64,000 nucleotides of DNA from an uncultured Treponema sp. (GCA_947166355.1 CAMVDX010000010.1:1-64000); one strand, 5' to 3'; numbered from the stretch's first letter, positions 34,121 through 44,349 are shown. Numbers and translations are program-made. The notes: generated by a model not told the origin, from the letters alone.

Positions 34121-35545
34121 ATGGCTATTAAATGTTTCTCACTCGGTGCTGCAGAAGAGGTTACCGGTTCAAAGCATATTTTTCAGATTGATGACAGAAT
34201 GTTTATGATAGACTGTGGTTCTTTTCAGGGAAAACGAAAGGAATCTGACGAAAAAAACCGCAACTTTGATATAGACCACGAAAGGCTGGAATCTGTAATT
34301 CTTACTCACGGACACCTTGATCACTGTGGCCTTCTACCGCTTTTAACACGCAAGGGCTACAAGGGGAATATCTACGCAACTCCTGCCACCCGCGATATTG
34401 CAAACCTTGTTATGATGGATTCAGCGCGCATTCAGGCTCATGATGCAGAATTTCTTGCAAAACAGGCCCGCAAAAAAGGCGAAAAGTTTACCTGGAAGCC
34501 GCTTTACGATGAGGTTGACTGCGTAAATGCTGCAAATCAGATTATTTCCCTCTCTTACAATAGAAAGATGTATATTGCTCCAGATGTTCAGCTGGAATTT
34601 TTTGATGCCGGACATATTCTGGGTTCTGCTTTTGCGCATGTTACCATTAATCCAAATCCTAAAGAGCCAGAAAAAGAAACCCGCCTGCTCTTTACCGGAG
34701 ATATTGGCCGTAAATGTAAGCCAATCATCCGTAATCCTGCTACAGATATGCCGGCTCCGGATTACATCTATCTTGAATCTACTTATGGAAATAAGCTTCA
34801 TGATAATCACGACCTTGCAATGAAGGAGCTTATCCGCATTGTGCGTGAAACCTGTCAGAAAAAGGGTAAAATCATTATTCCTTCTTTCGCAATTGAACGT
34901 GCTCAAGAGCTTGTTTTCTATTTACATCTTCTTACAGACCAGAAAAAAATTCCTGTTGTTCCAATTTATGTTGATTCACCTATGGCAAGTAACGCAACTT
35001 CGGTTTTCCGTGTTCACCCGGAATGCTATGATGAAAGTGTAAATGAAGCCTTCCTCAAGCATCATAAAAATCCATTTGGTTTCAATTCTTTGATTTATAC
35101 AACCAGCGTAGAAGATTCAAAGGCCCTCAATAAAAAAGAAGGTCCTATGATTATTATTTCTGCTGATGGTATGTGTGAAGCAGGCCGAGTTCTCTATCAT
35201 CTTGCGAACGAAATTTCAAATCCGCGAAATACAATTATGATTGTAGGTTATATGGCAGAAAACACTCTTGGTCGCCGCATCTTTGAAGGCCAGAAAGAAG
35301 TTTCTATTCTTGGCGACAAATATAAGGTAGAAGCAAAAGTAGAGAAGTGTAACGGATTTTCAGCCCACGCTGATTATTCAGAAATGATTGAATGGCTTGG
35401 CGAGATTGATACCAGCCGTTTAAAGAAAATCTTCCTTATACATGGTGAACTAGACCAGCAGGAAGGCTTTAAGCAGCACCTGATTGAGGCCGGCTACCCG
35501 AATGTTGAAATCGTTGCACCTGAAAAGGAATATGAATTAGGCTGA
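34121..35545 (+). CDS. Beta-CASP metallo-beta-lactamase-fold protein, RNA-processing type
   Basis: A 474-residue protein of the beta-CASP family, whose characterised members are RNA endo/exonucleases. The zinc site is present: THGHLDHCG (H63, H65, D67, H68), FDAGHILGSA, LFTGDIG, and in the C-terminal part GFSAHADYSE and FLIHGELDQQEGF. The beta-CASP insert has YLESTYGN, IPSFAIERAQEL and ISADGMCEAGR. GGAGG precedes the ATG. REP-A repeats begin right after the stop codon. Confidence 0.9.
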   Translation: MAIKCFSLGAAEEVTGSKHIFQIDDRMFMIDCGSFQGKRKESDEKNRNFDIDHERLESVILTHGHLDHCGLLPLLTRKGYKGNIYATPATRDIANLVMMDSARIQAHDAEFLAKQARKKGEKFTWKPLYDEVDCVNAANQIISLSYNRKMYIAPDVQLEFFDAGHILGSAFAHVTINPNPKEPEKETRLLFTGDIGRKCKPIIRNPATDMPAPDYIYLESTYGNKLHDNHDLAMKELIRIVRETCQKKGKIIIPSFAIERAQELVFYLHLLTDQKKIPVVPIYVDSPMASNATSVFRVHPECYDESVNEAFLKHHKNPFGFNSLIYTTSVEDSKALNKKEGPMIIISADGMCEAGRVLYHLANEISNPRNTIMIVGYMAENTLGRRIFEGQKEVSILGDKYKVEAKVEKCNGFSAHADYSEMIEWLGEIDTSRLKKIFLIHGELDQQEGFKQHLIEAGYPNVEIVAPEKEYELG

Positions 35546-35548
35546 TAT

Positions 35549-35932
35549 GGATTGCCACGGCCTTCGGCCTCGCAATGACGTCAATACGCGAAGTCTTTCG
35601 TCAGTGCGAGCACAGTCTGGCACGAAGACCTCGTCATTGCGAGCCAAAGGCGAAGCAATCCATATTATTGCAGCCAGCGTCGTCTTGGCGGGCTCCTCGC
35701 AATGCCACATCTTTCGTCAGTGCGAGCACAGCCAGACACAAAGCCTTCGTCATTGCGAGCCAAAGGCGAAGCAATCCATATTATTGCAGCCAGCGTCGTC
35801 TTGGCGGGCTCCTCGCAATGCCACGTCTTTCGTCATTGCGAGCACAGCCTGACTCGAAGCCCTCGTCATTGCGAGACCAGTCTGGCACGAAGCCCTCGTC
35901 ATTGCGAGCCAAAGGCGAAGCAATCAACAATA
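35549..35932. repeat. REP-A cluster with tandem 116-bp units
   Basis: This block of nearly 400 bases holds no gene I support. GATTGCCACGG opens it. The motif TCGTCATTGCGAGCC recurs at 35631, 35747 and 35896. The first two copies head near-identical 116-bp units (35631-35746 and 35747-35862) that also contain the opposite-strand form (CTCGCAATGCCAC). Open frames across it only reflect repeat composition. Confidence 0.85.
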
Positions 35933-36036
35933 CTGGCGAACTTCGCAAATTCCAGAGGGTAAAAATCCCGTTGGTCTCTTTACATAATATATCTGAATTC
36001 GTTATTCTATATGTATATTTTTTTGAGGTATATTCG

Positions 36037-36624
36037 ATGAAAAAACTTACAATTTTTGCATTGCTTGTCGTACTTTTTTGTGGAACTGCTTTATCTGCAA
36101 AAGATTTCGACTGGTCAGAATGCTGGTGTAATTATGGTGGCGGAGTCGAAAAGGGTGATTTAATTATTAATCTTGGTGGCGGCTTTTATTATTCAGACCT
36201 TGATTATGCAAAATATGATGATTTCTGGTTTATTCCTCCTGCAATGGTAGAAGTTCAGTTTGCTCAGCCAATCTGGAAGCTTCCATTTACCTTTGGTGCC
36301 TATGCAGGATTTCATGGATATCATTATAATTATAATACACTCGAAAATGGAAAAACAGTAAAGAAGGATGCTTATTTCTGGGGAACATTCTTTGGTGGCG
36401 AAGCCGCTTATCACATTATGCTTCCGCCAGACGGACTTGACCTTTATGCTGTTACAAGAGTTGGAGGCAGCATTCCTTTTGTAAAGCCTGGTTCTTACTG
36501 GGAGCCTGACTATTTTCATGTAGGCGAGGCTATTGGTGCTACCTGGTATTTTGGAAAGGTTTTCGGACTTAATCTTGAATTCGGATATCCATTTAGTAAG
36601 GTTGGTGTATCTTTTAAGTTTTAG
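36037..36624 (+). CDS. Exported small outer-membrane-like beta-barrel protein
   Basis: A 195-residue product from ATG 36037, with TGAGGT eight to thirteen bases upstream. A longer frame reaches into the REP-A cluster but has no support. The signal peptide is MKKLTIFALLVVLFCGTALSA. The mature part alternates hydrophobic and polar residues, is rich in Gly/Tyr/Phe, and ends in an aromatic residue (VSFKF), as in outer-membrane barrels. Short stretches (DLIINLGGGFYY, TFGAYAGFHGYHYN, YAVTRVGG) look like strands of a small barrel. No specific function is evident. Confidence 0.7.
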   Translation: MKKLTIFALLVVLFCGTALSAKDFDWSECWCNYGGGVEKGDLIINLGGGFYYSDLDYAKYDDFWFIPPAMVEVQFAQPIWKLPFTFGAYAGFHGYHYNYNTLENGKTVKKDAYFWGTFFGGEAAYHIMLPPDGLDLYAVTRVGGSIPFVKPGSYWEPDYFHVGEAIGATWYFGKVFGLNLEFGYPFSKVGVSFKF

Positions 36625-36630
36625 GATTAC

Positions 36631-36655
36631 AAAAACACTAGATATAGTGTTTTTG
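36631..36655 (+). terminator. Rho-independent terminator
   Basis: AAAAACACTA and TAGTGTTTTT form a perfect ten-base stem with a GATA loop, ending in a T-run, seven bases after the stop of the outer-membrane-like gene. Confidence 0.85.
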
Positions 36656-36689
36656 TGCTGAAATTCTAGTATTTTAAGTACGAATTTGC

Positions 36690-36718
36690 TTGATAAGTTG
36701 TACACAATGTATTATTAT
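36690..36718 (+). promoter_or_regulatory. Promoter of pflB
   Basis: TTGATA (36690-36695), a 17-base spacer and TATTAT (36713-36718). This leaves a 5' leader of roughly 120 bases before ATG 36844. Confidence 0.6.
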
Positions 36719-36748
36719 GTAATCAGACCGATACGGAAAGTTTTTCCA

Positions 36749-36823
36749 TTTCGCAGAGGAATCATAAAGGAGTCTCCTGCGAAAATCGGTAAATAAATAA
36801 TCTGCGGGAATCATAAAGGAGTC
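36749..36823 (+). promoter_or_regulatory. pflB leader with duplicated GGAATCATAAAGGAGTC element
   Basis: The 17-base sequence GGAATCATAAAGGAGTC occurs at 36758-36774 and again at 36807-36823. The first copy sits in a hairpin (TTTCGCAG 36749-36756 with CTGCGAAA 36777-36784); the second is flanked by GG and CC that could close a small stem. Each contains a Shine-Dalgarno-like AAAGGAG not followed by a start codon. Possible roles are an RNA switch, a protein-binding site or an mRNA stabiliser. Confidence 0.55.
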
Positions 36824-36843
36824 CCAAAGAAAAGAGGTTTTAT

Positions 36844-39141
36844 ATGACTTTAAGACCAGAATGGGAAGGATTTAATCCTGACGGTTTATGGACAAGCGAA
36901 ATCAACGTTCGCGACTTTATTCAGGCTAACTACACACAGTATGATGGAGATTCATCATTCTTGGCTGGCCCTACAAAGACAACAGAAAAACTTTTTGATG
37001 AACTTCAGAAACTTCAGAAAGAAGAGCACAATAAGAAGTCTGTTGGACTTGATGGAAAGGAGAGGACAGGAGTTCTTGACCTTGATACAGATGTTGTAAC
37101 AGGCCTTACTTCTCATCCGGCTGGATATATTTGTCCGGAAGGAAAGGAGCTTGAGCAGGTTGTAGGTCTTCAGACTGACAAGCCTTTGAAGAGAGCTTTC
37201 ATGCCTTTCGGTGGAATCAAGATGGCAGAGCAGTCTTGCGAAATGTATGGTTACAAGCCAAACGCAGAGCTCCACAAGATCTTCACAGAGTACCACAAGA
37301 CTCACTCAGACGCTGTATTTGATGTATACACTCCAGAGATCCGCAAGGCTCGTAAGGCACACATCCTTACTGGTTTGCCAGATACATACGGACGTGGACG
37401 TATCGTAGGTGACTACCGCCGTGTTGCTCTTTATGGTATCGACTACCTCATCGAGCAGAAGGAAGCTGACAAGGCTAACTGCGGAAACGGTACAATGACA
37501 GAAGAAGTAATCCGCCAGCGCGAAGAGCTTGCTGAGCAGATTAAGGCTTTGAAGAGTATGAAGGCTATGGCTGCCCTTTACGGTTTTGATATTTCTAAGC
37601 CAGCTACAACAGCAAAAGAAGCATTCCAGTGGCTCTACTTCGGATACCTTGCTGCTATCAAGACACAGAACGGTGCCGCAATGTCTGTAGGACGTATTTC
37701 TACATTCCTGGATTGTTACATCGAACGCGATCTTAAGAAAGGCATCCTTACTGAAGAGAAAGCTCAGGAACTCGTTGACCATATGGTAATGAAGTTCCGC
37801 ATGGTACGCTTCGCTCGTATCGAATCTTACAACCAGCTCTTCTCTGGTGACCCAATCTGGGCTACTCTTGAAGTTGCAGGTCTTGGACAGGACGGACGTT
37901 CACAGGTAACAAAGAACGACTTCCGCTTCCTCCATACTCTCGAAAACATGGGACCTTCTCCAGAGCCAAACATCACAGTTCTGTACTCAAAGAGACTCCC
38001 AGAAAACTTCCGCAAGTACGCTGCAAAGATTTCTATTGATACATCTTCTATCCAGTACGAGAACGACGACATCATGCGCCCAATCTGGGGTGATGACTAC
38101 TCAATCTGCTGCTGTGTATCTGCTACACAGACTGGTAAGGAAATGCAGTTCTTCGGTGCCCGCGCTAACTTGGCTAAGGCTCTTCTTTACGCTATCAACG
38201 GTGGTAAAGACGAAGGTGCTGGACTTACACCATATGCTCAGGTTGGTCCTGAATTGCAGCCAATCACTTCTGAGTACCTCGACTACGACGAAGTTATGCG
38301 CAAGTATGATGTAATGCTTGAATGGCTCTGCGACCTCTATGTAAACACATTGAACGCTATCCATTACATGCACGATAAATACTACTACGAAGCTGCTGAA
38401 ATGGCTCTCATCGATACAGATGTTCGCCGTACATTCGCAACTGGTATTGCAGGTTTCTCTCACGTAGTAGATTCTCTCTCTGCTATCAAGTATGCAAAGG
38501 TTAAGGTTATCCGCGATGACCACGGTCTTGCATGCGACTTCAAGCCAGAAGGAGACTTCCCACGCTACGGTCAGGATGATGACAGAGCAGACGAAATCGC
38601 AGTATGGCTCCTTAAGACATTCATTGGAAAGATTAAGAAGCACCCAACATACCGCAATGCTGAGCCTACAACATCTATCCTTACTATTACTTCTAACGTT
38701 GTATACGGTAAGGCTACAGGTGCTCTTCCTAACGGACGTCCAGCTCACGCTCCATTCTCACCAGGAGCTTCTCCATCTTACGGTGCAGAAACAAAGGGAC
38801 TTATCAAGTCTTTGAACTCTGTTGCTAAGGTTCCATACAAGTACTCACTTGATGGTATCTCTAACACACAGACAATCAACCCTTCTGCTCTTGGTCACGA
38901 TGAAAATGAACGCGTTTCTAACCTTGTAAACGTTCTTGACGGATACTTCTCTAAGGGTGCTCACCACCTGAACGTAAACGTATTCGGCGTTGAAAAGCTC
39001 AAGGACTGCCAGGCTCACCCTGAAAAGCCTGAATATGCTAACTTCACAGTTCGTGTATCTGGTTATGCAGTACGCTTCATCAACCTTACAAAGGAACAGC
39101 AGGACGACGTTATCGCTCGTACTTGTCACGCATCATTGTAA
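36844..39141 (+). CDS. pflB: Formate C-acetyltransferase (pyruvate formate-lyase)
   Basis: Converts pyruvate plus CoA to acetyl-CoA plus formate under anoxic conditions, using a glycyl radical. The 765-residue length matches the PflB family. The active-site Cys lie in SICCCVSAT (422-424), and the radical Gly is G740 in RVSGYAVRF near the C-terminus. Codon use is strongly biased (CGC/CGT, GGT, AAG, few rare codons) unlike its neighbours, as expected for a very highly expressed gene. Its activating enzyme gene lies at 48252, about 9 kb away, so the two are not one operon. Confidence 0.97.
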   Translation: MTLRPEWEGFNPDGLWTSEINVRDFIQANYTQYDGDSSFLAGPTKTTEKLFDELQKLQKEEHNKKSVGLDGKERTGVLDLDTDVVTGLTSHPAGYICPEGKELEQVVGLQTDKPLKRAFMPFGGIKMAEQSCEMYGYKPNAELHKIFTEYHKTHSDAVFDVYTPEIRKARKAHILTGLPDTYGRGRIVGDYRRVALYGIDYLIEQKEADKANCGNGTMTEEVIRQREELAEQIKALKSMKAMAALYGFDISKPATTAKEAFQWLYFGYLAAIKTQNGAAMSVGRISTFLDCYIERDLKKGILTEEKAQELVDHMVMKFRMVRFARIESYNQLFSGDPIWATLEVAGLGQDGRSQVTKNDFRFLHTLENMGPSPEPNITVLYSKRLPENFRKYAAKISIDTSSIQYENDDIMRPIWGDDYSICCCVSATQTGKEMQFFGARANLAKALLYAINGGKDEGAGLTPYAQVGPELQPITSEYLDYDEVMRKYDVMLEWLCDLYVNTLNAIHYMHDKYYYEAAEMALIDTDVRRTFATGIAGFSHVVDSLSAIKYAKVKVIRDDHGLACDFKPEGDFPRYGQDDDRADEIAVWLLKTFIGKIKKHPTYRNAEPTTSILTITSNVVYGKATGALPNGRPAHAPFSPGASPSYGAETKGLIKSLNSVAKVPYKYSLDGISNTQTINPSALGHDENERVSNLVNVLDGYFSKGAHHLNVNVFGVEKLKDCQAHPEKPEYANFTVRVSGYAVRFINLTKEQQDDVIARTCHASL

Positions 39142-39149
39142 GATGATAC

Positions 39150-39195
39150 AAACGGTGGTTGAGTGATGCGAAGCATCGTATCGAAACCACCGTTT
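39150..39195. repeat. REP-C palindrome
   Basis: AAACGGTGGTT (39150-39160) is mirrored by AAACCACCGTTT (39184-39195), with a GATGCGAAGCATC inner hairpin. It is located between the pflB stop and its terminator. Confidence 0.8.
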
Positions 39196-39203
39196 CACCA
39201 AAG

Positions 39204-39237
39204 AAACGCCGCTTCTTAAACGAGCGGCGTTTTTTTT
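39204..39237 (+). terminator. Terminator after pflB
   Basis: AACGCCGC and GCGGCGTT stem, followed by T-run to 39237; strong Rho-independent layout. Confidence 0.88.
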
Positions 39238-39255
39238 CGTTTTGCGGAGTCTTAA

Positions 39256-41166
39256 TTGATTTATAATGTTAATTACGATATAGCTTCAATTTTTATTTAT
39301 ACATTTATCCTCATAGTATTCTTTCTTAAAAAAGAGTTAGACAAAACCAGTAATAAGTTTTTTATGGTTCTTGCCGTATTAGGAATTATAACTTCAATTT
39401 CAGACGTAATCAGTTCTATCGGAAATTCGTACATTGAGGAGTGGAGTTTTGTTGCCAGAGACTTCTGGAATTATTTATATCTTACGGCCCACAATACGGC
39501 TTCAATGATATTTACTTTATATATCATCTTTTTGCTTGGTATAAACCGAAAAATGACCAGACGTCATTTTATTGTTTGTCTTATGCCGTATGCTTTTGTA
39601 ATTGCAGGCCTTCTTTTAAATCCTTTTTTGCATTGGATTTTTTATTATGATGAAAACAAGATTTATAGCCACGGCTTATATATGTGGCTCTTGTATATAA
39701 TATCTTTTTTATATCTTGGGGCAACAATTTATTTTACAATCCGCTATTTCAAAGCCTTGAACAAAACTAAGCAGGTTGCTCTTGCTTTCTTTATTGGCTT
39801 TAGTATTATTCCGATTGTAATTCAGATATTTTTTGAACATCTTCTGATTAGTGTTTTCTGTCAGTCTCTTGGTATTCTTGGTGTTCTTCTTTCTATTGAT
39901 AATGAAAATGAAATTATAAATCATTTAACAGGAGTTTATAACCGGTATTGTTTTATTCAGGATACTGAAGCTGCTATAAAAACCGGGATTCGTGTTCATT
40001 TTACCCTCATTAAGCTTGCTGAACTTGATTATTACAATTCTACTTTTGGTTTGAAATTTGTTACAGAATTACAAAAGCGCACCGTTGAAAAATTGAAGAA
40101 TATAGATCGAAAAGCAGTGTGCTATGATTTTGACAGCGGCCATTTTGTTCTTCTGCGTTACAATGCAGAAGAATCTACAGAAAAAGATTTTATTGAAGAA
40201 GTAAGCAGAATTATTGAAGAAGAACAGTCTATCAATGGTTTGCAGGTTACTGTTCATGCACAACTAAGTCTTATTCGTAGTCCCGAAGATAATCTTACTC
40301 TCGAACAGATTCTTATGAATATAGATATTCCGATTTCACGAACTGTTCATAAAACTGCGTTGATTCAGAATGATATATTTACTGTCTATCACAGAGAGAT
40401 GCAGATAGAAAATCTTATTCGAAAATCCCTTGAAAACAATACGCTTGAGGTTTGTTATCAGCCGATTTATGATATTCATTCAAAAAAAATAAAATCTGCA
40501 GAAGCTCTGGTCAGATTACATGATGCAGAAATCGGTAGTATTTCGCCGGAAGAGTTTATTCCAATCTGTGAAAAAAATGGTCTTATTATTCAGCTTGGTG
40601 AATTTGTTTTTGATACGGTATGTCATGATTATATGACTTTTGATTTTGAAAAGAAAGGAATAGAATATGTTGAAGTCAATCTTTCTGTTGTTCAATGTAT
40701 GAATACAGAGCTTTCTGAATCATTTGAAAAAATCATTTCAAAATATCAGATTTCACCTTCTCATATCAATCTTGAAATAACAGAATCTGCTGCAGTTTCA
40801 AATCAAACAATTCTATCCCGTTCTGTCTCTAATCTACAAAAAATGGGCTTTTCTTTTTCTCTTGATGATTATGGAACCGGATATTCAAATTATACATATA
40901 TGTATTCTCTCCCATTTAACCTGATCAAACTTGATAAGAGTATTCTCTGGCTTGCTACTGAAAATGAGAATAATTACATACTTTTACAAAGTACAATTGA
41001 AATGCTTCATAAGATGAATTATCACATTGTTTGCGAAGGTGTAGAAAAAGAGGAACAGGTAAAATTACTGCAAAAACTCAACTGCGATTATTTACAGGGA
41101 TTTTATTTTTCAAGACCTGTTGCACCTGATGTTTTTCTGGCATTTGTGAAAGCTTATAATGATTAA
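39256..41166 (+). CDS. Membrane-bound EAL-domain cyclic-di-GMP phosphodiesterase with degenerate GGDEF
   Basis: A 636-residue protein from TTG 39256, with GGAG at 39246-39249 six bases upstream. Residues 1-205 hold about seven hydrophobic helices, an N-terminal sensor-type membrane module. Residues about 215-365 form a GGDEF fold whose signature is replaced by DSGHF, so no cyclase activity is expected. From about 375 comes an EAL domain with AEALVRL (E416), VEVNLSVVQ, LEITESA, SLDDYGTGYSNY and KLDKSI, plus EGVEKEEQ. The phosphodiesterase residues look complete. It probably lowers cyclic-di-GMP, thus affecting motility or attachment. Confidence 0.88.
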   Translation: MIYNVNYDIASIFIYTFILIVFFLKKELDKTSNKFFMVLAVLGIITSISDVISSIGNSYIEEWSFVARDFWNYLYLTAHNTASMIFTLYIIFLLGINRKMTRRHFIVCLMPYAFVIAGLLLNPFLHWIFYYDENKIYSHGLYMWLLYIISFLYLGATIYFTIRYFKALNKTKQVALAFFIGFSIIPIVIQIFFEHLLISVFCQSLGILGVLLSIDNENEIINHLTGVYNRYCFIQDTEAAIKTGIRVHFTLIKLAELDYYNSTFGLKFVTELQKRTVEKLKNIDRKAVCYDFDSGHFVLLRYNAEESTEKDFIEEVSRIIEEEQSINGLQVTVHAQLSLIRSPEDNLTLEQILMNIDIPISRTVHKTALIQNDIFTVYHREMQIENLIRKSLENNTLEVCYQPIYDIHSKKIKSAEALVRLHDAEIGSISPEEFIPICEKNGLIIQLGEFVFDTVCHDYMTFDFEKKGIEYVEVNLSVVQCMNTELSESFEKIISKYQISPSHINLEITESAAVSNQTILSRSVSNLQKMGFSFSLDDYGTGYSNYTYMYSLPFNLIKLDKSILWLATENENNYILLQSTIEMLHKMNYHIVCEGVEKEEQVKLLQKLNCDYLQGFYFSRPVAPDVFLAFVKAYND

Positions 41167-41221
41167 AAATCAGCTATAACATTTTTTATTGAAGATATAA
41201 ATAAATAATATACAAAACCTA

Positions 41222-41250
41222 TTGACGTACTAGGTAAATAAGTGTAGGCT
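41222..41250 (+). promoter_or_regulatory. Putative promoter of the amino-acid ABC importer
   Basis: TTGACG (41222-41227), a 17-base spacer and TAGGCT (41245-41250), 33 bases before ATG 41284. The -10 is a poor match. Confidence 0.4.
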
Positions 41251-41283
41251 AAGTCAACTTGTTATACAACAGGAGGTTGATTT

Positions 41284-42129
41284 ATGAAAAGAGAATTAAA
41301 AATTTTATTTGCTGCAGCATTTGCTTTGCTTGCCATTTCACCACTTTTTGCTGCATCAAAAACAAAAAAATCTAAAACAAAGGTCCGCACAATCAATGTT
41401 GCCCACACAGTAACAAATGTGCCTTATGACTTCCTCGATGAAAAGGGGAATGCAGATGGCTTTGAAATTGCAGTCCTTAAAGCAGTAGACGAACTTCTTC
41501 CAGAATACGAATTCAAGTTTCACGGCGTTAGTGATGAAGAACTTTTGATAGGAACTGAATCTGGAAAATATCAGGTAGGTACAAAGGGTGCCTGGATTAC
41601 AGAAGAACGCAAAAAGAAGTTTTTGATTCCATCAAATCCTCTGGCTGCAAGTGTAATCGGAATTGCCTTCCGTGCAGAAAATGCTGATCAGATAAAGGAC
41701 CTGGAAAGCTTTGCCCGCTATTCTGGAAAGCTCATTCCAATTTCTCCACAGAGCGCACAGTTCTCTGTAATTCAGGAGTTCAACGAAAAGAATCCTTCAA
41801 ATCAGATTAAGCTTGTTCCTTCTGATGTTTTTGATATTGCTGATTCTTATCTTTGGGTACTCGAAGGCCGCTACGACGCTTACTTTGTACTCAAGCTTTC
41901 TTACGAAAAAAATGTCTTGAAAGAAAATGGCCCTTATCATCAGTTTGCAGACAAACTTGCCTACGTTCCATACAAGGGAATTCCAACCTGGCCGCTTTTC
42001 AACAAAAAAGAAACTGAACTTGCGGCTGCCTACGACAAGGCCGTGCAAACCTTGAAAGAAAATGGTACAATATCAAAACTGTCACTCAAATACTTTGGAG
42101 AGGATGTATTTAATTTTGTGACCGACTAA
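41284..42129 (+). CDS. Amino-acid-type ABC transporter substrate-binding protein (family 3)
   Basis: A 281-residue periplasmic binding protein with signal peptide (LLAISPLFAAS) preceded by AGGAGG. The fold is recognisable from TINVAHTVTNVPYDFLDEKGNADGFEIAVLKAVDELL, typical of SBP_bac_3 proteins that feed polar amino-acid or cystine importers. The usual Arg that binds the ligand carboxylate is not obvious, so the substrate is open. A REP-C element lies between this gene and the permease, which may set higher expression of the binding protein. Confidence 0.85.
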   Translation: MKRELKILFAAAFALLAISPLFAASKTKKSKTKVRTINVAHTVTNVPYDFLDEKGNADGFEIAVLKAVDELLPEYEFKFHGVSDEELLIGTESGKYQVGTKGAWITEERKKKFLIPSNPLAASVIGIAFRAENADQIKDLESFARYSGKLIPISPQSAQFSVIQEFNEKNPSNQIKLVPSDVFDIADSYLWVLEGRYDAYFVLKLSYEKNVLKENGPYHQFADKLAYVPYKGIPTWPLFNKKETELAAAYDKAVQTLKENGTISKLSLKYFGEDVFNFVTD

Positions 42130-42142
42130 TAAAATAACCGAT

Positions 42143-42206
42143 AGTGGTTTCGATACACCGCTGTCGCGGCACTCAACCACCGGTGGTTGAGCCTGTCGAA
42201 ACCACC
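42143..42206. repeat. REP-C palindrome
   Basis: GTGGTTTCGATACACCGC on the left is mirrored by CGGTGGTTGAG and TGTCGAAACCACC on the right. It is placed inside the importer operon between the binding protein and the first permease. Confidence 0.85.
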
Positions 42207-42223
42207 TTTTACGGGAGTAGGGA

Positions 42224-42934
42224 ATGAATAGACCTTTTTCGCCAGTCCAGATCTGGAATAGTTTTCTGAAAATCATTCCCTACATCGGCGTAACCTTCGG
42301 CGTTGTTCTTGGAACGGTCTGTCTGGCCCTTCTGCTCGCCGTTGGTCTCTTTTGCCAGAAGCAGAGCAAAAAGCGCTGTCTGCGTTCACTTGCCGACGGC
42401 TACATAAATGTAATCCGCTGTACACCCAGCATAGTTCTTCTTTTTATTGTTTATTACGGAATCCCAAAGCTTGCTCTAGGGCTTTTTGGACTCGACCTTA
42501 ATTTTTCTTCCAAAATCATCTATGTGATTATTTCACTTTCCCTGCTTTATTCGGCAACGCTTGCAGAAATTATACGCTCGGCTTATCTGGCTCTTGGTCG
42601 CCAGCAGTATGAGGCGGCTCTTTCTATCGGTCTTACTCCCGCTCAGGCAGTGCGACGGGTTATGCTGCCTCAGGGGCTTGTAGTTGCCCTGCCGAATCTT
42701 GGAAACTCCCTCATTTCACTTTTTAAAGAAGGAAGCCTTGCTTTTACAATTGGTTTGATTGATATGATGGGGGCGGGAAATCTTATAATTTCCCGTAATT
42801 ATGGCGCTTATTCACTTGAGACTTATCTTGCGCTTGCTGCAATTTACTGGGCGCTTACACTTATCATAGAACAGATTTTTCTGCGTTTAGAAAAGCATTA
42901 TTCAAAAGGCAGGAGGAATCTAAATGCAGCTTAA
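42224..42934 (+). CDS. Amino-acid ABC transporter permease 1
   Basis: A 236-residue inner-membrane protein of the HisMQ type. It has about five helices, and its EAA-like cytoplasmic loop reads QYEAALSIGLTPAQAVRRVMLPQ, which contacts the ATPase. The start is ATG 42224 after GGGAG. The last 11 bases overlap the second permease, so both are translated together, presumably forming a heterodimeric channel. Confidence 0.88.
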   Translation: MNRPFSPVQIWNSFLKIIPYIGVTFGVVLGTVCLALLLAVGLFCQKQSKKRCLRSLADGYINVIRCTPSIVLLFIVYYGIPKLALGLFGLDLNFSSKIIYVIISLSLLYSATLAEIIRSAYLALGRQQYEAALSIGLTPAQAVRRVMLPQGLVVALPNLGNSLISLFKEGSLAFTIGLIDMMGAGNLIISRNYGAYSLETYLALAAIYWALTLIIEQIFLRLEKHYSKGRRNLNAA

Positions 42935-43640
42935 TTTTTCTTTCCTGATTCATACCTTCTGGCTCTGTGTAAAAGCGATTCCGGTTACTCTTGAAATCAC
43001 AATCGTTTCTCTTTTGCTGGCGGTAATTCCTGCTCTTTTAATTGCTCTTGCCCGCATTCATAAAATAAAAGTACTGGAGCTGATTTGCCGCATTTTTGTT
43101 TCTTTTATCCGTGGTACTCCAATTGTTCTTCAGATTCTGATTGTCTACAGCATTATGCCAAGCTTACTGAACAGCTTTGCAAAAGGTGCCGGCCTGCAAA
43201 TTAATGTTTTTGAAATAAATCCGATTGTTTATGCCTTTGTAGTTTTCGGAATTAATTCTACTGCAACTCTCAGCGAAGTTTTTCGTCCTGCAATTTCTTC
43301 TGTAGACCGCGGTCAGCTTGAAGCAGCCCTTAGTATTGGTGACACTCATTTTCAGGCTTTTTACCGTATAGTATTGCCGCAGGCCCTTGTTTCTGCTCTT
43401 CCAAATCTTTGCAGTACTACGGTTATCCTTATCAAAAATACGTCTCTTGCCTTTATGATGACCGTTCGCGAAATTACAGGTGTTGCCAAAATAGAAGCAG
43501 CCTATGGTTATAACTATGTTGAATCATATATCGATATTTTTGTTATTTACATATTTGTCTGCCTTGCGGTAGAATTGGTCTTCAGAAAGATAGAAAGAAG
43601 AGTTGTGTTTGCTGGAGTTCGTCGTGCTAAAACTAACTAA
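42924..43640 (+). CDS. Amino-acid ABC transporter permease 2
   Basis: A 238-residue paralogue of the preceding permease, with the same plan: N-terminal helix, [11 protein letters not shown] signature, and coupling loop [30 protein letters not shown] lies within the 3' end of permease 1. The last residues (VRRAKTN) are encoded in DNA shared with the start of the ATPase gene. Confidence 0.88.
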   Translation: MQLNFSFLIHTFWLCVKAIPVTLEITIVSLLLAVIPALLIALARIHKIKVLELICRIFVSFIRGTPIVLQILIVYSIMPSLLNSFAKGAGLQINVFEINPIVYAFVVFGINSTATLSEVFRPAISSVDRGQLEAALSIGDTHFQAFYRIVLPQALVSALPNLCSTTVILIKNTSLAFMMTVREITGVAKIEAAYGYNYVESYIDIFVIYIFVCLAVELVFRKIERRVVFAGVRRAKTN

Positions 43641-44349
43641 CGTTCATAAGTCATTTGATAAAATAGAGGTTCTCAAAGGTATTTCTCTTACTGTAGAAAA
43701 GGGGAGTGTAACTGCAATTATCGGGCCATCAGGAGCCGGAAAAACAACTCTTTTACGCTGTATGAATTTTCTGGAAAAGGCAGATTCAGGTAATCTTGAA
43801 TTTGATGATATTCATGTTGATTTGGAAAAAGTTTCAAAAAAGACGATGCTTGAAATTCGCCGTAAAACAGCCTTTGTGTTTCAGAATTATAATCTTTTTG
43901 CAAATATGACAGCTCTTGAAAATGTTATGGAGGGGCTTGTAACGGCCAGAAAAGTTCCGAAGAGCGTAGCAAAAGACAAGGCTCTTAAGGCTCTGGAAAA
44001 AGTTGGACTTCGAGATAAGGCGGATTTTTATCCTTCAAGTCTTTCCGGCGGTCAGCAGCAGAGAGTCGGAATTGCTCGTGCTATTGCAGTAAATCCGGAA
44101 GTAATATTATTTGATGAACCAACCTCGGCACTGGATCCGGAGCTTACAGATGAAGTTCTTTCTGTAATTAAGCAGCTTGCTTCTGAAGGTACGACAATGG
44201 TTATTGTGACTCATGAGATGTCATTTGCCCGTGATACAGCAGACAATGTTATCTTTATGGAAAAAGGGGTGATTGTTGAGGAAGACGAGGCAACTGATAT
44301 TTTTACTAATCCCAAGAATGAAAGAACCAGACAGTTTCTAAAGATATAG
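43624..44349 (+). CDS. Amino-acid ABC transporter ATP-binding protein
   Basis: A 241-residue ATPase of the GlnQ/HisP class. There is no ATG; I use GTG 43624, with GGAG (43614-43617) six bases upstream, giving [19 protein letters not shown]. Walker A is [11 protein letters not shown], the signature [14 protein letters not shown], Walker [13 protein letters not shown], and the switch His is in IVTHEMSFA. It overlaps permease 2 by 17 bases. The stop TAG is already the first part of a REP-A element. Confidence 0.93.
   Translation: MLKLTNVHKSFDKIEVLKGISLTVEKGSVTAIIGPSGAGKTTLLRCMNFLEKADSGNLEFDDIHVDLEKVSKKTMLEIRRKTAFVFQNYNLFANMTALENVMEGLVTARKVPKSVAKDKALKALEKVGLRDKADFYPSSLSGGQQQRVGIARAIAVNPEVILFDEPTSALDPELTDEVLSVIKQLASEGTTMVIVTHEMSFARDTADNVIFMEKGVIVEEDEATDIFTNPKNERTRQFLKI

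Noticed and set aside
35547..35962. Possible CRISPR array or coding sequence in the repeat-rich gap
   Set aside because: Repeats are palindromic, unevenly spaced (116 and 149 bases) and of REP-A type; there are no unique spacers of constant size and no cas genes.
35575..36036. N-terminal extension of the outer-membrane-like protein through the repeats
   Set aside because: The extension encodes repeat-derived sequence; the ATG at 36037 has a ribosome site and starts a normal signal peptide.
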